Below are positions 40,866 to 49,553 of a stretch of DNA of 64,000 bases, in pieces. The position numbers and the translations under genes were made by a program. The DNA is from Bradyrhizobium sp. LMTR 3 (lineage in GTDB: Bacteria > Pseudomonadota > Alphaproteobacteria > Rhizobiales > Xanthobacteraceae): the NCBI RefSeq assembly GCF_001693485.1, contig NZ_MAXC01000053.1, positions 310,001 through 374,000 of the forward strand, written 5' to 3'. Each line of letters opens with the position of its first letter. Position 1 is the first letter of the stretch. Under the pieces are notes generated by a model that ran no database searches, was not told the origin of the DNA, and saw only the letters and a program-made list of their open reading frames with translations.

Positions 40866-42683
40866 TCAGCGCAGCACGTTCAGGAGATCCTGCACCATCG
40901 TGTTGGAGGTGGTGATGACCTTGGTGTTGGCCGAATAAGCCTGCTGGGTGACGATCAGCTTGGTAAACTCGTCGGCGATGTCGGTGTTGGACCCTTCCAG
41001 CGAGGAGCCGACGATCGTTCCTGCCTTGCCGAACAGCGCCTGTCCGGACGCGTCGGTGACCTCGAACGCGCCACCGTTGACGCGCTTGAGAAAGTTGGTT
41101 CCGTTGAACGTCGCGACCGAGATTTCGGCAAGGTCGAGGTTGCGGCCATTGGAATAGTTGCCGACAATGCGGCCGTTGGTGCCGACGCCGACGGACTGCA
41201 ACTGACCGGCCGGGAAGCCGTCCTGCTGGATCTGGTTGACCTGCACGTTGCCGTTGGCATCCGCGAATTGGGTAACACCGCCGGTACCGAAGTTGATGAC
41301 GGGACTGCCCAGCGCGACGCCGTTGACGACGGCATTGGTGAGCTCGATCGAAGGGATCGCCGGCGTCATCTGCCCTGAGGCAGAGAAGGTGAAATTGGTG
41401 TTGACGTTCTGCCATGAGACCTGGGTGCCGGTTGCGTTGGGATTGACCTGGTAGAACAGGTTCCAGGTGTCGGTATGGCCCGCACCGAGCGAGGCGCTGT
41501 CGACCTTGGCCCAACGGAACTGCAGATTCACCGGAGCGCCCGAGACGTCGTAGGTCGTAACCGCACCACCCGCGATCGACTCGGCAAGAAACGTCGAGTT
41601 GTCGTTGCCGACGACCTGGCCGGTGCCTACTCCGCCGCCACCACCGCGCGTTGCCGTCACGGTGCCGGTAAAGCCGAGGGCAGCCCAGGCAGCGGTGTTC
41701 GAACTTGAGACCGAGAGATTGAAGGCCGTGCCGGAGTGCAGCGTGATCGAACCGGAGGCGATCGTGGCATTGTTCGGGGCTGACGTTCCCTGGAGCGCGT
41801 CGATCTTGCTCAGCAAGGTTCCGATGCTGTCGTCGACGTTGATCTGGTTGGCGCCGACGGCGGTGCCCGACGCCATGAAGGTGAGGGTTTGGCCGTTCAC
41901 CGTGATGGTGTCGCCCGCGACAAAATTGGTGGAGATCGAGTCGGAGCCGGCAATGCCGCTGAGCAGGGTCGCGGCCGTGTTCGCAATCGACGGCGTCGCT
42001 TTGTTGTTCTGGGTGGTGCCGCTTCTGGAGGCGTCGGTATAGGGCGCCATGGGCGTGCCGAGCGCCAGCGGATTATGTCCAGCACTGTATGATCCGGGCA
42101 CGATCAATTCCGATCCGGGAACGGAAACGTCATGCTTGGTCGTCAGCGGATAGCTGGCGAGGTTGGCGCGATAGTCGATCCTGGTGGTTTGCTGCGCCGG
42201 CAGGAAGTCGTTCTGGAATCTGAGAACCTGCGGCGAACTGCCGGAAGGGTTACCGGTGGTCGGGTCGATCGGCACACCCTGCAGGTAATAGCCGGCGCCG
42301 TTGACGAGATAGCCGCTCTTGTCGAGCTGGAAGTCACCGCGGCGGGTGTAGCGGTCGACACCGTCGAACACCGGCGTGCCGTCGGTGAAGTTGCCAGGCT
42401 TTTGCACCGCGAAGAAACCGTTGCCGTTGATCGCCATGAAGGTCGCAACCGAGGCCGTCTGAACGTCGCCCTGCACCGAGTTGGTGGAGCGGGATTGCGT
42501 GGTCACGCCGCCGGCGAGTTGCGCGGTTGCCGAGGTCTGCGGAATCAGATCGAGGAAGGAGGTGTCGACGCGCTTGAACGCCGTGGTCTGCGAATTGGCG
42601 ATGTTGCCCGAGACGTTTTCCAGCGCGTAGGAGTTGGCGCGAAGGCCGCCGACCGCGGTGGTGAGAGCGCCGAAGATACCCAT
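40866..42683 (-). CDS. flgE: Flagellar hook protein FlgE
   Basis: FlgE polymerises into the hook. It starts MGIFGALTTAVGGLRANSYA with the signature LENVSGNIANSQTTAFKRVD and ends with the hook C-terminus LTKLIVTQQAYSANTKVI-like helix. At 605 residues it is longer than E. coli FlgE (402). Residues 238-342 form a module shared with FlgL. The start at 42683 is chosen because the family N-terminus begins there. A canonical sigma-54 element lies 74 bases upstream. Confidence 0.96.
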   Translation of the reverse strand: MGIFGALTTAVGGLRANSYALENVSGNIANSQTTAFKRVDTSFLDLIPQTSATAQLAGGVTTQSRSTNSVQGDVQTASVATFMAINGNGFFAVQKPGNFTDGTPVFDGVDRYTRRGDFQLDKSGYLVNGAGYYLQGVPIDPTTGNPSGSSPQVLRFQNDFLPAQQTTRIDYRANLASYPLTTKHDVSVPGSELIVPGSYSAGHNPLALGTPMAPYTDASRSGTTQNNKATPSIANTAATLLSGIAGSDSISTNFVAGDTITVNGQTLTFMASGTAVGANQINVDDSIGTLLSKIDALQGTSAPNNATIASGSITLHSGTAFNLSVSSSNTAAWAALGFTGTVTATRGGGGGVGTGQVVGNDNSTFLAESIAGGAVTTYDVSGAPVNLQFRWAKVDSASLGAGHTDTWNLFYQVNPNATGTQVSWQNVNTNFTFSASGQMTPAIPSIELTNAVVNGVALGSPVINFGTGGVTQFADANGNVQVNQIQQDGFPAGQLQSVGVGTNGRIVGNYSNGRNLDLAEISVATFNGTNFLKRVNGGAFEVTDASGQALFGKAGTIVGSSLEGSNTDIADEFTKLIVTQQAYSANTKVITTSNTMVQDLLNVLR

Positions 42684-42756
42684 GACATTTTCTCCAAATT
42701 CGATCCGGGCGGCTCGCCGGTCCACGTAAACCCAGGCCGCGTCGGGAGAAGATGTC

Positions 42757-42771
42757 GCAAGCGTTGTGCCA
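42757..42771 (-). promoter_or_regulatory. Sigma-54 promoter upstream of flgE
   Basis: On the minus strand TGGCAC-AACGC-TTGC matches the sigma-54 consensus TGGCAC-N5-TTGC exactly, 74 bases before the flgE start. It is the best of the three sigma-54-type elements in the window and probably drives flgE-flgK-flgL. Confidence 0.82.
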
Positions 42772-42804
42772 AACAACAAAACCAATACAAATCAATGCCT
42801 TAAG

Positions 42805-42832
42805 AAAAAAGCCCCGGTCCAAAGACCGGGGC
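42805..42832 (-). terminator. Terminator of msrB
   Basis: The perfect arms GCCCCGGTC and GACCGGGGC enclose CAAA. On the minus strand they are followed by TTTTTT, which fits a rho-independent terminator 40 bases after the msrB stop codon. Confidence 0.85.
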
Positions 42833-42871
42833 ACATTTGCCGGGCGGGCAACAATTGCCGAGCGGCGGCCG

Positions 42872-43372
42872 CTATGATGCCGACGGCCCCGCCGGGTGGA
42901 ACACCATCCCGAAACCGTCGATGCAATAGCGCAAGCCGGTCGGTTTTGGCCCGTCATCGAAGACGTGTCCGAGGTGGCCGCCGCAGCGGCGGCAATGCAC
43001 TTCGATGCGCAACATGCCAAAAGTGCGGTCCTCGGTCTTGCCCAGGGCATTGTCGAGCGGCTGCCAGAAGCTCGGCCAGCCGGTGCCGCTGTCATATTTG
43101 GTATCCGAGGAGAACAGCGGCAGATCGCAGCCGGCGCAGGCGAAGATGCCCTTGCGTTTTTCCTTCAGGAGCGGGCTCGAGCCCGGCCGCTCGGTGCCGT
43201 GCTTGCGCAGGATTTCATACTGCTGCGGCGTGAGCTGGGCGCGCCATTCGGCGTCGGTCTTTTCCACCTCGAATTTCTCGGCGGCCTGCGCCGGCGTGGT
43301 GCGCAGCCAGCGGAAAGCGGCCAAGCCAAACAGGCCGGCTACGGATGCGAGCAGGATACGGCGGTCGAACAT
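42872..43372 (-). CDS. msrB: Exported peptide-methionine (R)-S-oxide reductase MsrB
   Basis: MsrB reduces methionine-R-sulfoxide in proteins. The N-terminal signal (about 1-31, MFDRRILLASVAGLFGLAAF, ending AQA) suggests a periplasmic form. The zinc site is CAGC (79-82) and CRRC (127-130). The catalytic cysteine is Cys150 in RYCIDG, where the more usual sequence is RYCIN. The 166 residues fit MsrB with a leader. Its electron donor is not apparent. A terminator follows, and flgE is downstream on the same strand but separately promoted. Confidence 0.93.
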   Translation of the reverse strand: MFDRRILLASVAGLFGLAAFRWLRTTPAQAAEKFEVEKTDAEWRAQLTPQQYEILRKHGTERPGSSPLLKEKRKGIFACAGCDLPLFSSDTKYDSGTGWPSFWQPLDNALGKTEDRTFGMLRIEVHCRRCGGHLGHVFDDGPKPTGLRYCIDGFGMVFHPAGPSAS

Positions 43373-43435
43373 GGAATTCTCCGTGCGAGGCGGGCCTAAC
43401 GGTTCGCCATCAAGTACGGCCCGGAAGCGCCGAAG

Positions 43436-44920
43436 TTACACCGATCCGTCCCGGACTTTCTCACTTTCCTGCGAGGGAGCGACCGGCATCCCGCCGTCGC
43501 GGGCCTCTGCCGGCCGTGGCGGCTGTGGACGCATGGGGCGCGGCGCGACCGGTGGACGGCGCGGCGGCCTGGTTCCGGCCTGCCGGTTGGCCTCCGCCAA
43601 CCGCGCCTCGCGCACCCGTTCCCGGGCGCGGGCGCCTTCGCGGTAACGGGCCAGCGCGCCCGCCGCCGCGGAATGGCCCCGCCCCCACAGGCCGATCAGA
43701 TGGCCGGCTACGCGGCCGGTGGCGCCGCCCGCCCAGACCAGTTCGAACGGCGAGAACAGTTTCCAGCGGTCCTCACCCCACAGGATGCTGCGCGCGATGA
43801 GCTGCCCCGCCATTGCCGAAGTGTTCAGCCCGTGGCGTCCGAAGCCGCTGGCAACCCACAGCCCTTTGCGCAACTGGCCGATCTGCGGCATGCCGTGCAC
43901 GGTCACCCCGACCGCACCGCCGAACACGTCTGATATCGGGACTTTGCCGAGCGTCGGGAAGATGGTGGCAATGCGACGCTGAACGAGGGGAGCAAAGCGG
44001 CGCGGCCGCGCTTCCCAGGTGGTTTCCGGGCTCGCCCACATCAGCCGGTCGCCGTCGATGATTCGGAAATGATCGATGCCGTCACTGTCGGCCACCGAGC
44101 CCCTGAAGGCGATCACCTCGCCCAGCCGTTCGCCGAGCGGCTCCGTCACCGCGGCATAGCGCCAGACCGGAAGCAACGTCTCCGACAGGCGGCGTAACGG
44201 GGCGCCGAGATGAACGTTGCCGGCCAGCACGATATGAGAGGCGCGCAGCCGCGCCGACGGCGTCACGATGCGCTTGCGAATGCCCGACGGATCGATGCTG
44301 ACGACCGGGGTATCTTCGAAAATGCGCGCGCCCGCCCGCTTTGCCTGCGCGGCAAGGCCATGGATGTATTTGCGGCCGTCGATCTGGAATGCGCGCGGAT
44401 AATAGATGCCGTGGAAATAGCGCGCCGTCCCGAGCTGATCGCGAACGCGATCGACCTGCCACCCCTCGACTTCGGTCTCGAAATCCTCGCTCAGCGTCTG
44501 CAGCCGACTGATCAACGTCTCGCCGGCATCGACGTTGGAGACCTCCAGCGCGCCTTCAGTGAGCGCAATTCCCGGCATCGCCTCGTCGGTTGCGGTGGCG
44601 CGAACGTAATCGGCGCCCTCCCTCGACAGCGCCCACAATTCGCGCGCGTCTTCGATGCCCACGCGCTCGATCAGGTCGCCGATCGGAAGACTGTAGCCCG
44701 GCATGACCGTACCGAGTTGATGGCCGGACGCGTTCCAGCCGACATGCCGGCCTTCGAGTACGGCCACGCTGGCGCCGCGTCGCGCGGCCTCCAGCGCTAC
44801 CGTAAGACCAGCAAGTCCGGCTCCCACCACGCAAATGTCGACATCCAGGTCGAACGAAAGACGCGAGCGAAAAGGGCCGTCGTCGGGGCCGTTGGTCGCA
44901 CTTGAGAAAGTCTCGGGCAT
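43436..44920 (-). CDS. FAD-dependent oxidoreductase (DAO family)
   Basis: A 494-residue flavoprotein with the dinucleotide motif VCVVGAGLAGL-type text (DICVVGAGLAGLTVALEAAR, about 28-47). It also has GWNASGHQLGTVMPGYS and the C-terminal FGRHGLNTSAMAGQLIA typical of D-amino-acid or glycine oxidase-like and gamma-glutamylputrescine oxidoreductase-like proteins. The last 65 residues are an Arg/Pro-rich tail without homology. The substrate is unknown. It is divergent from sixA. Confidence 0.85.
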   Translation of the reverse strand: MPETFSSATNGPDDGPFRSRLSFDLDVDICVVGAGLAGLTVALEAARRGASVAVLEGRHVGWNASGHQLGTVMPGYSLPIGDLIERVGIEDARELWALSREGADYVRATATDEAMPGIALTEGALEVSNVDAGETLISRLQTLSEDFETEVEGWQVDRVRDQLGTARYFHGIYYPRAFQIDGRKYIHGLAAQAKRAGARIFEDTPVVSIDPSGIRKRIVTPSARLRASHIVLAGNVHLGAPLRRLSETLLPVWRYAAVTEPLGERLGEVIAFRGSVADSDGIDHFRIIDGDRLMWASPETTWEARPRRFAPLVQRRIATIFPTLGKVPISDVFGGAVGVTVHGMPQIGQLRKGLWVASGFGRHGLNTSAMAGQLIARSILWGEDRWKLFSPFELVWAGGATGRVAGHLIGLWGRGHSAAAGALARYREGARARERVREARLAEANRQAGTRPPRRPPVAPRPMRPQPPRPAEARDGGMPVAPSQESEKVRDGSV

Positions 44921-45014
44921 GGCGTTTCTTACGGCCGGCTGCAGCGCTTGTCACCTCGTCCCAGACATGAGCTTGTAGATTAGTCCAGACTAAGACCGAA
45001 TCGAGATCGCGCCA

Positions 45015-45569
45015 ATGCGCCGTTTGATGCTGCTGCGTCATGCCAAGACCGAACACGACGCGCCTTCGGGCCGTGACCACGACCGCCGACTCGACGAGCG
45101 CGGCCGGCGGGATGCCGTCGCGATCGGAACCTGGATCGGCCGGCATCCGCCTTTTCCCGACGCCGTTCTGGTTTCGACCGCGGTGCGGGCGCGGCAGACC
45201 TGGGAAATCGCACGCGACGCGATTAAGGATGCAGTGCGGGAACGGCCGCCGAAGCCGCAGGTCGAACTGCTCGATGAACTCTACGGCGCCGAGCCGACGC
45301 AGCTCCTGCGGATCATCCGCATGGCCGAGGTCACCGACCCCGCGCGCCTGATGCTGATCGGCCACAATCCCGGCATGCATGAGCTGGCGCTGATGCTCGC
45401 CGGCAGCGGCGACGCGGCGGCGAAGAAGACGCTCGAGGACAACCTGCCGACCGCGGGACTGGCGATCCTCGACTTTGCCACCGAGGACTGGAGCGAGGTG
45501 GCGTTCCGCCGCGGCAAGCTCGTGCGCTTCACCAGCCCTAAATTGCTGAAGCAGGCGCTGGACGATTGA
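45015..45569 (+). CDS. sixA: SixA-type histidine phosphatase
   Basis: A 184-residue histidine-phosphatase-superfamily protein. The catalytic RHG-like motif is LLRHAKTEHD with His9 as phosphoacceptor, and the second His is in LIGHNPGMHEL (about 118-128). SixA dephosphorylates phosphohistidine in Hpt domains of E. coli ArcB. Here a free Hpt protein is encoded 14 kb away. Substrate assignment is only by family. Confidence 0.88.
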   Translation: MRRLMLLRHAKTEHDAPSGRDHDRRLDERGRRDAVAIGTWIGRHPPFPDAVLVSTAVRARQTWEIARDAIKDAVRERPPKPQVELLDELYGAEPTQLLRIIRMAEVTDPARLMLIGHNPGMHELALMLAGSGDAAAKKTLEDNLPTAGLAILDFATEDWSEVAFRRGKLVRFTSPKLLKQALDD

Positions 45570-45657
45570 GGTGCGCGGACATCCAGGCTCTCCCGTGCTA
45601 AGCTCGCCACGATGCAGTTTTCGCGCGAATTAAGAACAAGTTCGCGTAAAAGAAGGC

Positions 45658-45700
45658 GCGTCAAAACAAAGGGCTGGAGTCGGGCTCTGACAAATCAGAA
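45658..45700. repeat. Palindromic interspersed element (copy 2)
   Basis: A GCGTCAAAACAA lead is followed by a degenerate CGGGCTCTGACAAATCAGA hairpin, the same order as at 5794-5848. It ends just before the uspA ribosome-binding region. Confidence 0.5.
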
Positions 45701-45726
45701 CGGACGGCTGCAGCGGGAGGCTCCAG

Positions 45727-46152
45727 ATGTTCAAGTCGATTCTCGTGCCGATCGATCTGGCTGATACCGATCTGGCCAAGCCCGCGATCGCGACCGCCGC
45801 AACGCTGTCGCAAACCTGGAGCGGCTCGGTACGATTGCTCAATGTGTTGCCGATGACGCCGGTGATGCTGGCGGAATACGTGCCGGCCGATTTCGACGCC
45901 CAGCAGCGCGCGACATCGGAGGAAGCGCTCGCGATCGTGGCGCAGGAATCCGGCATCGCGGCGCCGCGCATTTCCACCGCAGTGCGGAAAGGCGGCATCT
46001 ATCACGAGATCCTCGAAGAGGCGGCGGCGGTCAAGGCCGACCTGATCGTGATGACCTCGCACCGGCCGGCGATGAGGACCTATTTTCTCGGCTCCAACGC
46101 CGGCCATGTGGTGCGCTATGCCAAGTGCTCGGTGCTGGTGGTCCGGCACTAG
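45727..46152 (+). CDS. Universal stress protein (UspA family)
   Basis: A 141-residue UspA-fold protein: MFKSILVPIDLADTDLAK at the start, DLIVMTSHRPAMRTYFLGSNAGHVVRYAKCSVLVVRH at the end. The ATP-binding loop G-x2-G-x9-G(S/T) is partly kept (LGSNAGHVVRYAKCSVLV). GGGAGG lies before the start. It is a single gene, preceded by a palindromic repeat. Confidence 0.92.
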   Translation: MFKSILVPIDLADTDLAKPAIATAATLSQTWSGSVRLLNVLPMTPVMLAEYVPADFDAQQRATSEEALAIVAQESGIAAPRISTAVRKGGIYHEILEEAAAVKADLIVMTSHRPAMRTYFLGSNAGHVVRYAKCSVLVVRH

Positions 46153-46414
46153 CTGGAGCGAAAAACACTAACGATCTCGTGCAGATGCGCTTCGCGCGGA
46201 ACGCCGTATGGCCCGGACACAAAATATCGAAAACAACCCCATGCAAAGTAGGACCGACCTTGCACTCGGGCGCAAGGCGGTAAGTCATTTTGGTCACGAC
46301 GTACGACGGCCCTTGCAGGTGATCGCCGCCCGGTGCGACCGGTCTGCTTAAAGGCAATTTGGCCCGATCGATGACCGGGCCGCTGCTATTGCAAATCGAT
46401 GAGGACGAACGCGC
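46153..46414. repeat. Spacer with an AACAACCCCATGCA-type repeat fragment
   Basis: The convergent spacer between uspA and the DUF1127 gene contains TATCGAAAACAACCCCATGC and AAAGTAGGACCGACC near 46226-46260, a text I recall as recurring in Bradyrhizobium spacers. A GGCCCG/CGGGCC hairpin lies at 46361-46381, with no T-run. No gene is supported. Confidence 0.35.
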
Positions 46415-46651
46415 TTACATCATCCGCCCGTACATCGGATCAATGCTGCCGCGCACGGCCGCTTCAATTTGGCTGCGTTCAACCCCGATGTCGCGGAGTG
46501 CGCGATCGTCCAATTCACTTAGTGTTTTGACGGCCTCGCGGTGCGCAAAGTAGGTGACGATGCGGTTCACCCAGCGTCCGAGCAGGCCGAAAAATCCGAC
46601 CGGGCCCTTCCTGGAAGCAGGCTGACCTGCCGTCTGGGATATCGTCGTCAT
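46415..46651 (-). CDS. DUF1127-family small protein
   Basis: A 78-residue protein with the C-terminal DUF1127 motif: LSELDDRALRDIGVERSQIEAAV (about 43-65). The N-terminal half is basic and amphipathic (GFFGLLGRWVNRIVTYFAHR). Small DUF1127 proteins in alphaproteobacteria bind RNA or regulate phosphate and carbon metabolism in some species. It is divergent from the MocR gene across 180 bases containing the GGTGCAA array. Confidence 0.88.
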   Translation of the reverse strand: MTTISQTAGQPASRKGPVGFFGLLGRWVNRIVTYFAHREAVKTLSELDDRALRDIGVERSQIEAAVRGSIDPMYGRMM

Positions 46652-46713
46652 CGTTCTTCTCCTTGCTTTCGCACGGCAAAGCGCCGCCGTCGACGCAAAC
46701 GCCTTCCGAGCGT

Positions 46714-46828
46714 TTGCACCTATTGAGTTCTGATTGCTTGCACCCCTCTCAGTGCAATCACAGGCTTGATGGGTTCAAAATGATCCGATACATTTCTCGG
46801 TGCAAGGAAAACATTGCTCTCGGTGCAA
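46714..46828. promoter_or_regulatory. Five-copy GGTGCAA operator-like array upstream of the MocR gene
   Basis: TTGCACC (the complement of GGTGCAA) occurs at 46714-46720 and 46738-46744. CTCAGTGCAA occurs at 46748-46757, and CTCGGTGCAA at 46796-46805 and 46819-46828. The spacings 24, 48 and 23 suggest helical phasing. The last copy ends two bases before the start codon. MocR-type regulators often bind such direct and inverted repeats. Autoregulation is inferred. Confidence 0.6.
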
Positions 46829-46830
46829 TA

Positions 46831-48171
46831 ATGTCGAAGTTCGAGTATTTGAAGCTTGCCGATACCGTCGCCGCCGAGATCGCCAACGGCGCGCTCAAGC
46901 CGGGCGATCGCCTGCCGCCGCAGCGCAGCTTCGCCTATCAACGCAAGATCGCGGTCTCGACCGCGAGTCGCGTCTACACTGAGCTGTTGCGCCGCGGTCT
47001 GGTGGTCGGCGAAGTCGGACGCGGTACGTTCGTTTCGGGCGAGACGCGGCGCGGTATCGCCATGCCGGCAGAGCCGCGCGGCGCGCGTATCGATCTGGAA
47101 GTCAATTATCCAATATTGCCGACGCAATCGGCGATGATCGCGAGAAGCCTTGCAGGGCTGGAACGCCCCGAAGTGCTCGATCTCGCGTTGCGGCACTCGA
47201 CCACGACAGGCACTCTTGCCGCGCGGACCATTTCCGCCGAGTTTCTCTCCCGCGAGGACTGGTCTCCGGCACCCGATCAACTCGTCTTCACGGCGAACGG
47301 GCGGCAATGCATCGCCGCTGCGCTAGCGGCAGTGGTGCCGAGCGGCGGCCGCTGCGGCGTCGAGGCGCTGACTTATCCGTTCATCAAGGACATCGCCGTC
47401 AGGCTTGGCGTGACGCTGGTGCCGCTTGCGATGGATGAGCACGGCTTGCGCCCGGACGCCGTGCAGAAGGCTCACCGCGAAGCGCATTTGTCGGCGCTGT
47501 ACGTTCAGCCGACGATTCAAAATCCGCTCGGCATGACCATGCCTCCGGCGCGCCGCGCCGATTTGCTGCGCGTGGTCGAGAAGCTCGGCCTCACCGTCAT
47601 CGAGGATACGGTCTACGGTTTTCTTGACGAAGAAACCCCGATGGCCGCGCTTGCCCCGGATAGCTGCATCACGCTCGACAGCCTGTCGAAGAAGGTGGCG
47701 CCCGGCCTTGCCCTCGGCTTCATCGTTTCGCCGCCGCGGCTGCGCGAACGCGTCATGTCCGCGGTTCGATCGGGCGGATGGACGGCTTCGGGATTTGCGT
47801 TCGCCGCCGGACAGCGGCTGATGGCAGATGGCACCGTTGCCGAGCTGTCACGCCTGAAACGCATCGATGCGGCACGGCGCCAGCAGATGGCGGCCAAATA
47901 CCTCGCCGGATTCGATGTTCAGGCCAACGTCAAATCCTACCATCTCTGGCTGACCTTGCCCCAGCACTGGCGCTCGCAGACATTCGTCGCGGCCGCGGCC
48001 CGGCGCGACATCGCGTTGACGCCTTCGACTACCTTCGCCGTAAGTCCAGGCTACGCCCCCAACGCCGTCCGCCTGGCGCTCGGCGCCCCCAGCACCGAAC
48101 AGCTCGATCTGGCGCTGCGCACGTTGTCGGGAATGCTGACGGCGAAAGAAGACGTCGATACGACCGAGTAG
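46831..48171 (+). CDS. MocR-type regulator (GntR HTH fused to aminotransferase fold)
   Basis: A 446-residue protein. The GntR winged helix is at about 5-72 (LADTVAAEIANGALKPGDRLPPQRSFA...VYTELLRRGLVVGEVGRGTFV). A fold-type I aminotransferase-like domain follows, with the PLP lysine in LDSLSKKVAPGLALGF (about 285). Such proteins sense an amine or PLP and control PLP or amino-acid genes. The start at 46831 fits the family N-terminus; ATG at 46780 would add 17 residues and place two operator copies inside the gene. Its likely target is itself or the divergent DUF1127 gene. Confidence 0.9.
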   Translation: MSKFEYLKLADTVAAEIANGALKPGDRLPPQRSFAYQRKIAVSTASRVYTELLRRGLVVGEVGRGTFVSGETRRGIAMPAEPRGARIDLEVNYPILPTQSAMIARSLAGLERPEVLDLALRHSTTTGTLAARTISAEFLSREDWSPAPDQLVFTANGRQCIAAALAAVVPSGGRCGVEALTYPFIKDIAVRLGVTLVPLAMDEHGLRPDAVQKAHREAHLSALYVQPTIQNPLGMTMPPARRADLLRVVEKLGLTVIEDTVYGFLDEETPMAALAPDSCITLDSLSKKVAPGLALGFIVSPPRLRERVMSAVRSGGWTASGFAFAAGQRLMADGTVAELSRLKRIDAARRQQMAAKYLAGFDVQANVKSYHLWLTLPQHWRSQTFVAAAARRDIALTPSTTFAVSPGYAPNAVRLALGAPSTEQLDLALRTLSGMLTAKEDVDTTE

Positions 48172-48173
48172 AA

Positions 48174-48782
48174 CTATCGGTCGCCTGCCGGGCTTGCCGG
48201 CCACTCCGCGATAAAGCCCCTCGCCTTGTACGGCTCGATCTTGCCCCATTCGCGGAGCATGCGGCGGCTGAATTCGGCGTCGGTGTGCCAGAGCGCCCGC
48301 GGCGTCTTGAAACTGTCGACCATGACCAGCATCTTCTCCACTTCCGGCCAGCGCCGGTGCAGCGTCATCGGATAACGGCGCGCGGTCCAGGTATTGCCGA
48401 GGCAGATGACGCTGCGGATGTTGGCGAGGCCGAGCGCAGCGTCGATGATCGGCAGCGAAAGGATCACGTTTTCGCCGGTGTTCATCGCGCGGTCCTCTCG
48501 CAGGATGATATCGGCCGCAACGCCCCGCGCGATCATGGCACCCGCAATGACCTCGCATTCCGACAGATCCGATCCCGGCGTCACGCCGCCGCTCACGATC
48601 GCCCAGCGAAAATATCCGTCGCGCCACAGCCTGCAGGCTTCATCGACGCGCGCATCTACATCCTCGCGTGTTCCGAATACGAACAGCAGATCGGCCGGCC
48701 GCAACGGCGTCTCGATCAGATGCCGCGCGTTGATCGCGGCAATTTCGGCCCCGGTTGGCGATCGCCTGTTTCGATCCGTCAC
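48174..48782 (-). CDS. YdcF-like DUF218 protein
   Basis: A 202-residue soluble DUF218/YdcF-family protein. The core is ADLLFVFGTREDVDARVDEACRLW, WAIVSGGVTPGSDLSECEVIAGAMI, ILREDRAMNTGENV and the SVICLGNTWTARRY segment. E. coli YdcF binds S-adenosylmethionine, but activity is unknown. GTG start. It converges on the MocR gene with two bases between. Confidence 0.85.
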   Translation of the reverse strand: MTDRNRRSPTGAEIAAINARHLIETPLRPADLLFVFGTREDVDARVDEACRLWRDGYFRWAIVSGGVTPGSDLSECEVIAGAMIARGVAADIILREDRAMNTGENVILSLPIIDAALGLANIRSVICLGNTWTARRYPMTLHRRWPEVEKMLVMVDSFKTPRALWHTDAEFSRRMLREWGKIEPYKARGFIAEWPASPAGDR

Positions 48783-48852
48783 GGCAGTTCGTCTGATAGC
48801 GAAAGCGGTCCGGTCATGATGCCGCGCGTCAGGCGTCCGGCGAAGTCACATT

Positions 48853-49482
48853 TCATTTCGCCGGATTGCGAGGTAGCGGCGGCAACAGTGTCTCCGGCAG
48901 GCGATCGAACGTGTAGAGCCGCGGCTTGTTGCGCCAGATGAAGCCGCCCATCTGCCATCCGAACAGGGCGGCGAACCCGACCAGAAACAAGGCGCCCGCG
49001 AATTCACCGGTAGCGACTGCGCGCGCGAGCAATCCTGCGATCGCGATCGCGACCAACGCTAATAGCAGACAGCCGCCGGCATAGGTCATCGGCCCGATGC
49101 CGCCGACCAACGCGACCGTGCCGCCTGCCTTCAGGCGAGCGTGCAATTGCTCGATGAAGGCGCGGTAGTCGCGGTCCTGCGGCGTCATCAGCACGACCGT
49201 GTGCCAGCTTGTCGAAAAAGCGGTGATGGGCTGGCCGCTTTTGTGTTCGATGTCCGCGCGAAAGCGGCGCGACTGCATCGACATTGGCCGGTAGGAGAGA
49301 CGCACAGCGACGATATCGGCATACGGCCAGGTTCCGGACTTCCCCCTCGCCTGCCACGACAGCCCTTCATCCCTGAGTTCGAATTGATGCGCCGATCCGA
49401 CCAGCGATGCCTTGTAAACGTAGCGGGTCCCGGGCGTGCCCTCCCCTGCTGTCGTAGCCTGTTCCGTTAATGAAGGGGGCAA
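48853..49482 (-). CDS. Hypothetical membrane protein
   Basis: About 209 residues. The N-terminal 120 residues resemble a PH-like or beta-rich cytoplasmic domain (YVYKASLVGSAHQFELRDEGLSWQ, then WPYADIVAVRLSYRPMS). Two membrane helices follow at about 138-160 and 163-185, and a short tail. The start is uncertain: no ATG lies near, and a TTG at 49482 with GGGAT upstream is proposed. The longer frame runs across the divergent neighbour. Not recognised. Confidence 0.55.
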   Translation of the reverse strand: MPPSLTEQATTAGEGTPGTRYVYKASLVGSAHQFELRDEGLSWQARGKSGTWPYADIVAVRLSYRPMSMQSRRFRADIEHKSGQPITAFSTSWHTVVLMTPQDRDYRAFIEQLHARLKAGGTVALVGGIGPMTYAGGCLLLALVAIAIAGLLARAVATGEFAGALFLVGFAALFGWQMGGFIWRNKPRLYTFDRLPETLLPPLPRNPAK

Positions 49483-49553
49483 CTCAAAAATCCCGTTGTG
49501 AGTTGAATGTAGCCTGCTTGCGCCGCGAGCTGGCTTTACCTTACAAGCGGGCC

